From Vesta saturnalis (Eukaryota; Arthropoda; Insecta; Coleoptera; Lampyridae), in assembly GCA_036346205.1 (NCBI GenBank), contig JARFJB010001963.1:1567501-1631500 (forward strand): 64,000 nt of DNA. Direction: 5' to 3'. A program made the translations under genes and the position numbers. This document shows positions 31,003 to 43,740 of the stretch, piece after piece (position 1 is the stretch's first letter; every line of letters starts with the position of its first letter). The notes beneath the pieces were generated by a model that saw nothing but the letters and a program-made list of their open reading frames with translations, was not told where the DNA came from and made no database searches.

Positions 31003-31428
31003 TTAGGTTTTAGACATTTGATGAAATTTGTAGAAGTCTTCGAAAGTTTCATGTTTCATTAAGAAATTAATTGTTTCGGAACTTATCCTTGATGGACAAT
31101 CGGAACTTGAATTGACTCTACCAGGTTTGTAAATAATTTCGTAATAGTACTCTGCTAATTTTAAGCTCCATCTAAGTAACTTGGATCCTGAATCTTCAAA
31201 TGAAAATAACCAGGTAAGTGGACGATGATCAGTTACGATTTTGAATTTTATACCATATAAATAAGGTCTAAAGTGTTTGGTAACCCAAACAATGGCTAAT
31301 AATTCAAGTTCTATTGTGGAATAATTACACTCAGCTTTATTTAAAGTACGTATTGCGTATGAAATCGTAAGATCGGAACCAATTTTTCCTCGAGACAAAA
31401 TGGCACCAGTAGCGAAAATTAGAAGCAT
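31003..31428 (-). pseudogene. Errantivirus RNase H region
   Basis: Contains GAILSRGKIGSDL, the Glu of ELELLAIVW, TDHRPLTWLF and a late YKPGRVNSSSD, which form the RNase H fold of gypsy-type pol. The first catalytic Asp (TDASNF) is in a neighbouring frame just upstream, a single frame break near 31415. The stretch 30670-31003 is the worn connection to the integrase. Confidence 0.85.
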
Positions 31429-32468
31429 CGGTAGTAAGTATGAACTCTTCTGAAAAGTTCTGTATATTGAAGAATTGCTTCTAAAATTAAGACTTTTCTG
31501 AGAATTTCGAATGATTCTTGTTGATCAATTCCACAATGGGATGGAACGTTCTTTTTTAAAAGGCTTGTGAGAGATTTAGTAATTTTGAAATTTGAAATGA
31601 ATCGTCTATAATATCCAACTAGACCAAGAAATGATTTAATATCTTTAATATTTAAAGGAGTAGGAAATTCTTCAATGACTTTTATTATGTCTGGATTCGG
31701 TTTAACTCCTTGATCGGAGATAATATGACCGAGATAAGCGACTTCGTGACGTAAAAATTCGCATTTATCTGGTTGAAATTTTAAATTACTGTTACGCAAT
31801 CTTTGACAGACTGAAATGGTTCTTTGTATATGATCGGATAATGAGTTTCCTAAAATGACAATGTCATCAAGATATACAAAACATTGGAAACCTTGTAAAC
31901 CCGACATTGTTCATAAGCATTTGAAAAGTGGATGGAGAATTTTTCAGACTGAATAGCATTCTAGTGTATTCGTAATGACATGTAGGAGTTGTGAAAGCGT
32001 TTTTAGAACACTCATCCTCTTTATGAAAATGTAAACTTTCGCCATTATCACACATAATAAAATACTCTTTTTTGGGTTTTTTAATTTAAATTTGATTTGA
32101 TGAAATCCAGATGCAAGATCCAATGTAGTGAAATATTGAGAATGGCTTAGTTGATCTAAAATATAAGTGATATTTGGTAAAGGATAAGCGTCACCCACTG
32201 TAACGTTATTGAGATTGGGATAATTAACTACGACACGCCGTTTGATTTTTCCTGATGCATCTAGCTTTTTGGGGACTACCCACAATGGAGAATACCATGG
32301 AGATACTGAATGTTTAATTATGCCTTGTTGTAGCATTTTTTCAATTCGTTTATCGACTTCTGCTTTATGAAATTGAGGATATCGATAAGATTTAGTGAAT
32401 ATTGGATCAAAAAATGTAGTCTGAATTTCGTGAAAGACAGAATTAGTGCATGTTAAAAAATCTACCAA
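31419..32468 (-). pseudogene. Errantivirus reverse transcriptase region, 5'-truncated
   Basis: RT motifs in order: QQGIIKHSVSPWYSPLWVVP, the first Asp in FTTLDLASGFHQI, and the catalytic YLDD box in VYLDDIVILG. Then follow KCEFLRHEVAYLGHIISDQG and the FLGLVGYYRRFI palm/thumb segment. Frame changes lie near 32060 and 31920. The element is cut at 32468, where a mariner gene in opposite orientation begins. Gag, protease and the left LTR side are missing, so this is an old relic. Confidence 0.88.
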
Positions 32469-33190
32469 GCTTTAAATGAAATAGATTTTCGCCAATGGGT
32501 AACTACTACAGTCAATGAAAGACCCAATTTTGTTAATAACATTTTATTTACGTATGAGGCAACTTTTCACAATAATGGCAATATTAATACACATAACTAT
32601 CATCACTATTCAGATACTAATCCACACATCTTAAGAGTTGTTGATCACCAGCACAATGGTCAGTTAATGTGTGGGGTAGTATAAACAATTTTAATGTGGT
32701 TGATCCTTTTTTCGTTGATGAGAGTCTTACTGGAGAACGATATTTACAGTTTTTGGAAAATGATTTACCCGAGCATTTGGAAAATATCGACGTAGATAAT
32801 ATTCGTACGATGTGGTTTCAACTGGATGGCGCCCCTCCACACTATGCAATCAACGTTGGGCGATATCTCGATAGAAATTATCCGATGAGGTGGATAGGAC
32901 GAAGTGGTGCGCAAAACTGATCAGCCAGATCTCCGGACCTTACGCCCCTTGATTTCTTCCTTTAGGGATACGTTAAATAAAAAGTTTACCAGCATCGTCT
33001 TGCCATAAGCAGAGATATAAAAAATAGAATTAGAGCTGAGTTTCAATCTATTTCACCTCTAATGTTATTGCGAGTGAATCTTTCGTTTACCGAGCGGATC
33101 GCAAGGTGTTTAGCTAGGCGTGGTCAGCATTCTGAAGATTTAATTCTAATTTATGATTTTATTCGTTTATGTTTACTTCTTCAACTTATA
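32469..33190 (+). pseudogene. Mariner transposase, catalytic and C-terminal part
   Basis: Plus-strand frames give YEATFHNNGNINTHN (first catalytic motif, with Asp replaced by Tyr), WGSINNFNVVDPFFVDE, WFQLDGAPPHY (second motif, Asp kept), RSPDLTPLDFFL (third), and a worn C-terminus RIARCLARRGQHSEDLI. The helix-turn-helix N-terminus is absent because the piece starts at the junction with the errantivirus. Stops are frequent. Confidence 0.75.
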
Positions 33191-33349
33191 TTTTGGTGTA
33201 GAGAAATATTTTATCTTTAGCTATTAATTAAGTTTTCCTATCAGTTAAAGGATTTATTTGGCATTCGTATTTTCTTATTTGCTCTGGGCTTTGAAACCTA
33301 TTATTAATTAGTATCTACTTTTCACGGATAATCGAAATGTGAAAAAATA

Positions 33350-33660
33350 TACAGGGTGTTTCATTCGAAAAAATTGAGAAAAATTACATTTCGCGTAAGT
33401 TAATCATTCTGTATAGTTTTACATGTTTTCGAGAAATTTCCCAGTTTGTTTGTTAGTAGACTATTATTAATAGTCGGTGGTATAAACAGATATACAAAAT
33501 CGTGGTGACGACTCCCGCATCGTGGTTCCAAAATTAACATCTATTGCGGACACCTATAATTTTTTATGGGTTCGTAAAAACCCACAAAGTGTTTTTAATG
33601 AATTTTTATTAGCTAATGGTACAAATGAAGTTTTCACATTATACTCTAAATTTCTATAGT
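33350..33660. other. Mariner-type element end and unexplained flank
   Basis: TATACAGGGTGTTTCATTCG at 33350 is a left terminal motif of the CAGGGTG type seen several times in the window. No matching right end is close by. The rest up to the piggyBac border is unexplained. Confidence 0.4.
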
Positions 33661-33758
33661 GTTTATAAAAATAAAATCGTATGCGGCATTTGCCGTCTTG
33701 TCTTTAGTGGGCGTTATAGGCACATTATAGGTCAAACCATAATAATGATTGCATAGTC

Positions 33759-35495
33759 TTAATTTGTTATTTTTTTGTGATACAATTCAAAGCATAAGGT
33801 TATGCAAAGTTTTCGTTTGTTTGGACATGTTTTGCACAAATATTTTATCTCCTTCCTCTTTTTATTCTCTGCACATAACATACATCTCATGTGATACGAT
33901 TTTATTATTTTCTTTAGGATGGGGAATGTTATCAGGATAATGTGCATTATTTGATATCTGTAATGCACCACCAGTTCCCGGCATGTCTTCAATTTTAGAA
34001 CGTTTCCCACCATGGAGAGCGTCAGATCTTACTAGTTTCCTGCCATCATTTAGTGATGCTGGTATTTCAAGAAAATCTCTTACCAAATCTTCTCTAAATT
34101 TCAAAAGGGTTAGTTTGCGATTGTAAAATCTTGCAATAAAATATGCATTCCATGTTGTTACATCCAAAAGGTGAAACATTACCTTTTTATACCATCTGAT
34201 TAATTTACGTGGCGATGAATAATAGCTGATCATCTGAACAACTCTGTCAATGCCTGACATATATTCATTGTAGCGAGCAACTTCTTCGGGCTTTATTGTT
34301 TCCTGACCAAATCTGTTATTTACTTTTATAAGTTTTGGCTGATATTTAGTAGTTATGCAAAGGACGCCCCCTTTATCTTTCCATTTAGATACGTATACAC
34401 CACCATTTCTTTTCCATTCATGCTCTCCTTTTTTCAGCTTCAAAGTCGTAATTGACTTTGGATTTCCGCGTTTATTGGAGCGCAACGTACCTATCGTGTG
34501 TGTTTTTTTCTTTAGCAATATTTTAGATAAATTTAGACTATTATAAAAATTGTCCATAAACAAGTGATGTCCTAAATCGACGTACGGTTCCAAAAGAGAA
34601 AGTACCAGTGTTTTGAGCTTCTTCATCGGCGTTCGTTTTTCCTTGGTATATATCTGTAGAACGTATCCATCAAATGAACATAAGGAATAAAACTTTATCC
34701 CATATCTAGCCCGCTTTCCTTTTATAAATTGCCTAAAACTGAGTCGCCCTCGAAAGAGGAAGAGGGACTCATCTAGGGATAACTGCTCAGTAGGTTTATA
34801 TGCATTTCTAAGATTTGAAATTAGTTTGTTTAGTAAACAACTAACTTAATTCAATTTATCTCTAGAATCAATTTCTTGACCACAGCTGCAACTAAAACAC
34901 TTTAGCATTTCCTCATATCTTCTACCTGACAGAGTGTAGTGAAATATGGGTGTATAATATAAAGGATCCATAGAAAATGCCTGTCTAATGCTAGGAAATT
35001 TTATTTGTCCTTACAAATTACAAGGAACTGTTGCAATTCCGTTATTTTAAAATTTCTAATGGATTGATATCTACTGTATTTTGTATGAGGTCGATTGGTA
35101 TATTGCAAATTAGTTGCATAATTATTCATGGATGTAAGTATCATTTCCATAATATCTTGATCCCATAATTTCTGGAAACACAATTTACTTGTTACAGATC
35201 TTCCACCAAAGTCAAGTTTGATGCCACAGCCGGATTCATCGAAATGAAAATTTTCAATGTTTTCAACAACATCGTACCATTCGTCGTCATGCATACTTTC
35301 GTTTTCCAAATTTTCCAAATCAGCGTTTTCAGAAAAATCCGATGTGTTATTGTCGTCTTCGCTTTGAACTCTATTTGTAGGATTTTCATTATTAGTGGAT
35401 GAACTGGATGAATCATCATCCGAATCCTCAGAAGCTGAACGAGTGCTAATTTCATCATAAATACGCAAAAGTTCTGTTGCTCTATCAGGATCCAT
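33759..35495 (-). pseudogene. piggyBac transposase (DDE_Tnp_1_7), frame-broken
   Basis: The N-terminus is acidic and Ser/Asp-rich (SASEDSDDDSSSSS). It is followed by a conserved segment (QDIMEMILTSMNNYATNLQY). Catalytic Asp positions are visible: LSLDESL (near 34765), LFMDNFYNS (near 34550) and MSGIDRVVQ (near 34250). After SYYSSPRKLIRWYKKVMFHL comes a C-terminal Cys-rich domain with CMLC...CKTC...CITLCFELYH in another frame. Frame or stop breaks are at about 35000, 34846 and 33870. Length matches the family (about 570-600 aa). It once moved DNA between TTAA sites without leaving a footprint. Confidence 0.88.
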
Positions 35496-35645
35496 CTGTA
35501 ATAAATATATTCCTATATTTTACATATATTCGCGTAAGGTATCAACAAAAATGCGATACACAATATTGTAATGCAACCGGGATTATATAATTATAAAGCA
35601 AATTTTTCCATAAATAATTGCTTATATTCACCCACATTGTATATA

Positions 35646-37746
35646 CAGGGTGGTCCTTTTAAAGTGTTACAAAGCGATATTGAGAAAATGGCTGAATGAA
35701 AATAAATGAAATATCTAGGGATACAATGGGCCGTTGGGGGACACTTTTTAACAGAGTAAGTAACGTTTTAACCCTTTCCACTTTTTAGGGGTGGGGGGTT
35801 ACTTTTATATGTTAAATGGAAAGGTGTAGTATTCTTTACAGATTCGTAATCTCCAGAAAAAGCTACGTTATAATCAATGAATAATTTAATGCCAATGTCA
35901 ATGTCACTACGCTAAATTCAACAAAATTAAAAAGAAAATCAACAGAAGAAAAAACTGATATTAGGTACATTATTTTATTATAATAGGTGTTCAAAATGAC
36001 GATCATTTTGTTCTAAACATTTATCAACCCTCTTTCGAAAAGAATTCCGCACTATGAATAACATATTTGGGGTGATTTCACGAACTGCACGCGTAATCCT
36101 TTCTCTCATGTCTTCGGCTGTAGTTGGAGCAGTCACCATAATTTTGTCTTTGACGAAACCCCACAAGAAAAAATCAAGAGGGGTTAAGTCTGGCGATCTT
36201 GCAGGTCAATTTACTGGTCCCCCACGTTCAATCCATCTGTTATGGTGTCATTCAATATAGCACGTGCTTCTTGACAGAAATGTGGTGGTGCGCCGTCTTG
36301 CTGGAACCAAATTGCTTCACGTTGTTGCTCTGGAATATTTGGCATCAATCTTTGCAAATCATTACGAAGGAAATCGCAGTATCGCTGTCCATTAAGATTA
36401 CCATTGAAAAAATGAGGTCCAATAACAACATCGCCTAATATCCCACACCAGGTATTTATCGACCAAGGTTAGCGATTAGCGACTGTTCGCATCCAGTGTG
36501 GATTTTCTTGAGCCCAATAATGCATATTGTGACGATTGACTTGACCACGGTTAGTGAATGTTGCTTCGTCAGAAAATGTTATGTTTTCCAGTCAGTTGTT
36601 TTCATTAATCCATTCTTGATGTAAGGTAGTATGGTAAGGATGAAATTTAAAATTGTGCAAAATCCTGAGAACGGATGTTTTACACATCTCGGCGTCTTTG
36701 GATAGATCTCGGGAACCAATATGAGGGTTGAGAGCTACTGTTCCCAAAACTCCTACCGCCATGTCGTCGTTCGTTTTGGTTTTTCTCCTGCTGCGTTTTC
36801 CGGATGAGAGTTGGCCGATCTGGCGACTCCTAGTCTCTAATCTTTTGAACGCCATGTGAGATTTTGGTGCTAAATGGGGAAATCTTACCGCCCAAAGTTC
36901 AGAAGCATTGCGGTAGTTTTTTCTACATTCTCCGAGAATTAACAACATGTCAACTTGGCAGTTGAATTCATTCATTTTAAGGATACGTAGTTAAAATCTC
37001 AACTAAGATTATTAAATACGAACAGGAACAACAGAGATAATTAACAAACGAACAGAGCTAACACTAACTAACAATAAACGAACACAATGAACACTAATTT
37101 TAACAAGTCGCTTAAAATAAAGACTTTAAACTCGTAGATAATTTAAGGAAATTACTGGCAATGTCATAACATGTCAAGTCGTTCGTTGTCATGATAACTG
37201 AAACAGTGGCGGCTGGTGAATCATCGCTGCAGTGCCACATAGCTTCAAAAAAAATTATGAACTTTCTAAGAAAATAAAAAAATAAAACTACATAATCTAA
37301 CCAAAACACAGTATATTTTTACCCAGTTGACATGTTAAATCTCGGAGGATGTAGAAAAAACAACGACAATGGTTCTGAACAAAATGGCGTCATTTCGAAA
37401 ATCTATGTATTATAATAAAATAATATACCTAATATCAGTTTTTTCTTTAGTTGATTTTATTTTTAATTTTGTTGAATTTAGCGTAGTGACATTGACATTG
37501 GCATTAAATTATTCATTGATTATAAGGTAGTTTTTTCTGGAGATTACGAATCTGGAAAAAAAACTGCACCTTTCCATTTAACATTTAAAAGTTACCCCCC
37601 ACCCATAAACAGTGGAAAGGGTTAAAACATTACTTACTCTGTCAAAAAGTGTCCCCCAACGACCAATTGTATCTCTAGAAATTTCATTTATTTTCAATCA
37701 GCCGTTTCTCAATATCGCTTTGTAACACTTTAAAAGGACCACCCTG
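35646..37746. mobile_element. Near-complete mariner-type transposon nested in piggyBac
   Basis: Ends are CAGGGTGGTCC and its reverse complement, flanked by TA. The terminal inverted repeats extend about 330 bases on each side (for example TAGCGTAGTGACATTGACATTGG in the right arm matches the left arm) with about one difference in ten to twenty bases. The element is about 2.1 kb and encodes one transposase on the minus strand. It is the best preserved of the DNA transposons here. Confidence 0.88.
35978..36975 (-). pseudogene. Mariner-type transposase with DUF4817-like N-terminus
   Basis: Residues 1-60 (LLILGECRKNYRNASELWAV, HMAFKRLETRSRQ) form the DUF4817-like helix-turn-helix found in insect transposases of this type. 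A second helical region follows (VALNPHIGSRDLSKDAEMCK, TSVLRILHNFKFHPYH). Catalytic motifs are FSDEATFTNRG, WFQQDGAPPHF and RSPDLTPLDFFLWG, and the end is EQNDRHFEHLL. All three acidic catalytic positions are kept. One nonsense codon lies at 36592, one near 36468, and a frame change near 36230. Intact length would be about 330 aa. Confidence 0.88.
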
Positions 37747-38271
37747 TATATTTGAAAAGCTATAAATGTTGCAGTATAATAATATTACATCACAAAATAT
37801 TGCTAAATCAATTATTTTATTTACACTACTTGCATAACATATACTTACTTGAATGTATATAACGTAAACGTAAACTAACGTAAACTAACAAAACAAATTC
37901 GAATATAACCACGGCACACTCACACGTGAACGATTATTTTAGGTTATAAACAAACTACGCGGAACCGCATTTATAGGGACACTTCACAATAAATTTTACT
38001 TTCTGCTGGGACAGTAAATTACAGTAGATACGAATATGCAATAGTAGTCGACGGGATATCCGGTATTGTGCATGCAGTAACATTCCAACTTCGACGGCAA
38101 ATGCCGCTTTGTCCGGCTAAATAGAGCAGCATATGCCGCTTTGTCCGCGAAAGTGTTAACTCTATTTTCGTAGTAAAGTGACGATATCTGCAGAACGGTT
38201 AGTGATCCAGATACAAATTTCTATACTTTTATTTTAAATGTAACAGTGAATCCAAAAATGCAAAAAATATA

Positions 38272-38450
38272 CAGGGTGTTCCATTAAAAAAACAGGTTTA
38301 GATTGGCATATTTTTATCAATCACCCTATATATACCTAAATCTTTTTAGAATGTAGGTCCAATGATCGTGTATTACCACACCAAAATTGGTTTTGATATC
38401 GCTAATAGTTAAGGAGAAATCCTCCGTCCACGCAGTAGACACCCACCCTG
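38272..38450. mobile_element. Small MITE, copy 2 (CAGGGTG ends)
   Basis: Starts with CAGGGTGTTCC after TA and ends with CCACCCTG before TA, 179 bp, non-coding. It is the same family as the copy at 27165-27341. Its ends match those of the mariner group present here, whose transposase could have moved it. Confidence 0.75.
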
Positions 38451-40378
<1,928 letters not shown>

Positions 40379-40709
40379 TTTCGAAAAAACATGGGGTTTA
40401 TTCAGTAAAATTATACCTGGCTGCCTCTGTTTTCGAGATTCAGAGTGTTAAAGAATATTACTTTATACACATTTTTGACAATTAATTTTTTCATTTTAAT
40501 TTCATTGTGTTGTTAATTTAACAAGTCTAATGTTTTTTTATTAAAAATTATAATTTTTGACTAACATTACGGATTGTCCCATCATTTTTAAATCCAAATA
40601 TTTGGAAAACGGTAAACAATATCGAATTTTATAAAGAGTACCTTTTTGGAGTAAAATTGAATGGCGAATAATTTTATTAAACATTTCGACCTAAAAACAT
40701 AACCCAACC

Positions 40710-42116
40710 GAACGTGTCACGATCCCATGTTGAAGCTGCTTATAGAGACCACCAGAGCATTCAATCACAAGCAATGCAATCTGGCTATGTTTTACGACAT
40801 TAAGTAAGCATTCGACAGGGTCTGGCACGCCGGTCTCCGGCACAAGATCCGTAACTTCAACATTCCTGACCCCTTCTCCAAACTCCTACTCTCATTCCCG
40901 ACCGGTCAGTTCGGGTCAAAGTAGGGAAAAACCTTCCTTTCCAACCTACAGCAGGCATAACGCAAAGGTTCTGCCTTAGCTCCGATCCTCTATATTATCT
41001 TCGCATTCGACATTCCCGAAGTCACACAACCCGGAGTAGTCGTTGCGCAGTTTGCGGATGACACTTCTTCTGGACAGTTAATCGGAACAGCGAAACGGCC
41101 TCTCGCCTCATATCCAAAACCCTTCGAAACTTCTCCAACTGGGCGAACTGGTGGAGAGTCTCCATCAATCCCACCAAAACCCAAACAATCCTCTTCCGAC
41201 ATCCTAAATTACAATGAAGTTCCCAAACCTTGCCTCCAGAAACGTTTCCCTCACCCTAAACCAAGAAGGACTCCCACTCCTACAAGACGTCACCTACCTG
41301 GGAATTCTCTATACTAGAACCCTCAATTGTCTCCCCGGCGTACAAAGAACACTCAACAGGATAAGAAACAGCGCAAACCTACTGGGCGCCCTCCGGGGTA
41401 GAATCAGAGGTTGCCACCCCAAAACACTACAACACACTTACAAAACATATATTCGCCCTGTTATGGATTTCCGAGCACCCATATACACGAACATAAACCC
41501 TAATCACCTTTCCTCTATTGCTTCCTGTGAGCGCCGAATACTCAGGTGCATACACAGGTTACATCTCAGGTACCCTAGCGACCCCACAACACAACACACA
41601 AACATACCAACCATCACACACAAAATCCAAACACTACAGAAAAATTTTGTACATAAAATAATATTCAGCGGCACTATCCCTACCAAAGAGATCCTTACCA
41701 CACCCTACAACTACCGTTTTCCCAATTCCCACGAAGAAAATCTAAATCAAAATTCAAGCATCCCCGCGATATTTACACAACTCGTTGGCGACCTCCCCAA
41801 GGAGACAGAAGAATCCCTAGACAAAATCCCATATGCCCTCCGCATACCTCCGTCTGTTCGGTGACGGCCTAGCAGGAAACCGGACAACGAATCTAATAAT
41901 CACACTAAGCACGCTACACCCCACTAAACAACACATACTTAAACCAATTAACGCATTATTAAATATTAAATAAATAAATCTTTTTCCTTTTTTTTACACC
42001 AAAAACCACATCTCATGATTGTGAACTATACAATAACACAAAACATTGTAACACCAACAAACATGGATTGACCAGGGCTGAAGAGGAGAAGTACTCCTGA
42101 ACAGTCTACGAATAAG

Positions 42117-42118
<2 letters not shown>
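40710..42118 (+). mobile_element. 5'-truncated non-LTR retrotransposon (Jockey-like LINE)
   Basis: Only the second half of the reverse transcriptase and the 3' tail remain. Frames show a worn AFDRVWHAGLRHKIRNFNIP, GSALAPILYIIF and VVAQFADDT, which carries the catalytic FADD box. Then an open frame 41214-41864 gives the thumb and C-terminal region (LQDVTYLGILYTRTL, RIRNSANLLGALRGRIRG, YKTYIRPVMDF). The 3' tail (about 41950-42118) ends with CGAATAAGAT followed by (TA)n, and recurs alone at 43533-43690. The 5' part is missing, as usual for LINE insertions. Confidence 0.8.
41214..41864 (+). pseudogene. LINE reverse-transcriptase thumb/C-terminal open frame
   Basis: A 216-codon open part of the LINE polymerase. 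It holds LTLNQEGLPLLQDVTYLGIL, typical of the region after the FADD box in Jockey/CR1-type elements, and RPVMDFRAPIY, the usual R-x-V-M-x-Y-A-x-P-I-W motif. The FADD box itself is in another frame at about 41045-41065, so the ORF as it stands has no active site. Confidence 0.8.

Positions 42119-42158
<40 letters not shown>
42119..42158. repeat. (TA)n tract after LINE tail
   Basis: About 20 TA units at the end of the LINE tail. The equivalent tract of the second copy is interrupted by an LTR element. Confidence 0.95.
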
Positions 42159-42160
<2 letters not shown>

Positions 42161-42729
42161 CTATAATTAAGTAAATACTAACCATAAGCATGAGCATACT
42201 GACAAAAAAAAAACAAATGTAACCAACGTTAACAATTCTCACAGCTTTCGTTAAAACCACTACATACATTTTAATGTAATGGAACTTATGTTATTCAAAT
42301 TCACGATATAAAACGTTACTTTAAAAATTCACATTACGGCCTATTCAAAATTGAGCACCAAATAATAATTTGCATTAGTTTAACACGAGTTCCTACAACT
42401 TTTCCGCAATTTTCAAAATAACATAATTGCAGTTAATTTTATAATACACAAACCTTATACGTATACTTTTGATAAAGAAGTTAAACTCGAATCAAGTTCC
42501 GACAAAAAAAATAGAGCCATTCCATTAAAAAAACTGAGTTATGCTTGTTAGAAAACATAATACGACTTAAATTATGGAGTACTCTATATGAGATTGACAT
42601 TTTTACGTTAGAGTTTAAATACGCAATTCTTTACTAAAAGCGAATGTTCAAAAAATTTAACATTTTCTAACAACCTCACTATTTAGGCGAGCGCTATTTG
42701 TTTGAAATGTGTGTGTGGTGTGTGTATGT

Positions 42730-42771
<42 letters not shown>

Positions 42772-43343
42772 GGTGTGTGGGTGTGTGGGTGTGTGGGTAT
42801 GTGGGTGTGTGGGTGTAAGAGTGTGTGGGTGTGTGGGTCTGTGGGTGTGTGGGTGTGTGGGTGTGTGGGTGTGCGGGTGTTTGGGTGTGTGGGTACGTGT
42901 GTGTAAGGGTGTGTGGGTGTGTGGGTGTAAGTGTGTGTGGGTGTGTGGGTGTGTGGGTCTGTGGGTGTGTGGGTATGTGAGTTTGTGGGTGTGTGGGTGT
43001 ACGGGTGTGTGGGTGCGTGGGTGTGGGGGTGTGTGGGTGTGTGGCTGTGTAGGTATGTGGGTGGATGGGTGTGTGGGTGTGTGGGTCTGTGTGTGTGGGT
43101 AAGTGGGTGTATGGGTATGTGGGTGTGTGGTTGTATGATAGTGTGGATCTGTGAGTCTGTGGATGTGTGGATATGTGGGTGTGTGGGTGTGTGGGTCTGT
43201 GGGTGTGTGGGTGTGTGGGTGTGTGGGTGTGTGGGTGTGTGGGTGTGTGGGTGTGCGTGTGTGTGGGTGTGTGGGGCAGTGAGTGTGTGGTTGTATGGGT
43301 GTGTGTGTGTATGTTTCTGTGTATGTGTGTGTTTGTGTGTGTG

Positions 43344-43394
<51 letters not shown>

Positions 43395-43530
43395 GCGTGT
43401 GTGTGGGTGCGTGCGTGTGAGCGAGCGTGCGTGCGTACGTACGTGCGTGCATGCGAGCGAGCGTGTGTGCATGCGTGCGTGCGTTCTTGCGTGCGTGAGT
43501 GCGTATGTGCGTGCGTACTTGTGTGTGTGT
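42159..43530. repeat. Unit X plus GT-rich array, copy A
   Basis: About 540 bases of non-coding sequence (starting AAGCTATAATTAAG, ending GGCGAGCGCTATTTGTTTG) are followed by about 820 bases of GT-rich repeat dominated by GTGTGGGT. Both parts recur in the same order at 51575-52838. The GT array gives long Cys/Val and His/Thr frames that are not genes. Plus-strand GGG runs every 8 bases could form G-quadruplexes. Confidence 0.85.
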
Positions 43531-43532
43531 GC

Positions 43533-43687
43533 ATTATTAAAAATTAAATCTTTTTCCTTTTTTCACAGCAAAAATAACCACATCTCATGATTGTGAACTA
43601 TACAATAACACAAAATATCGCTACACCAACAAACATGGATTGACCAGGGCTGAAGAGAAGAAGGACTCCTGAACAGTCTACGAATAA

Positions 43688-43690
<3 letters not shown>
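43533..43690 (+). repeat. Second copy of the LINE 3' tail
   Basis: Matches about 41948-42118 with few differences (GCATTATTAAA, TCTTTTTCCTTTTTT, CACATCTCATGATTGTG, ATGGATTGACCAGGGCTGAA, CAGTCTACGAATAAGAT). It directly follows GT array A and is followed by (TA)n, so it marks the start of a tandem duplicate rather than an independent LINE insertion. Confidence 0.85.

Positions 43691-43691
<1 letters not shown>

Positions 43692-43738
<47 letters not shown>
43692..43738. repeat. (TA)n tract, left part, split by LTR element
   Basis: TA tract that ends at the TG start of the left LTR. The matching right part is at 51523-51574. Confidence 0.9.

Positions 43739-43740
<2 letters not shown>

Larger units (their letters stand above)
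33670..38157 (-). mobile_element. piggyBac element with a nested mariner
   Basis: The right end reads GCGAAAGTG then TTAA (38149-38161). GACGGCAAATGCCGC near 38092 is inverted at about 33681 as GCGGCATTTGCCGTC, which fits terminal plus sub-terminal inverted repeats of a piggyBac transposon with TTAA target. The left TTAA could not be fixed. The transposase lies at 33759-35495. A mariner (35646-37746) sits between the transposase start and the right end, so it inserted into piggyBac's 5' leader. Confidence 0.7.

Noticed and set aside
42657..43590. ORFs of up to 283 codons on both strands
   Set aside because: Products of the GTGTGGGT array; composition is only the repeat.
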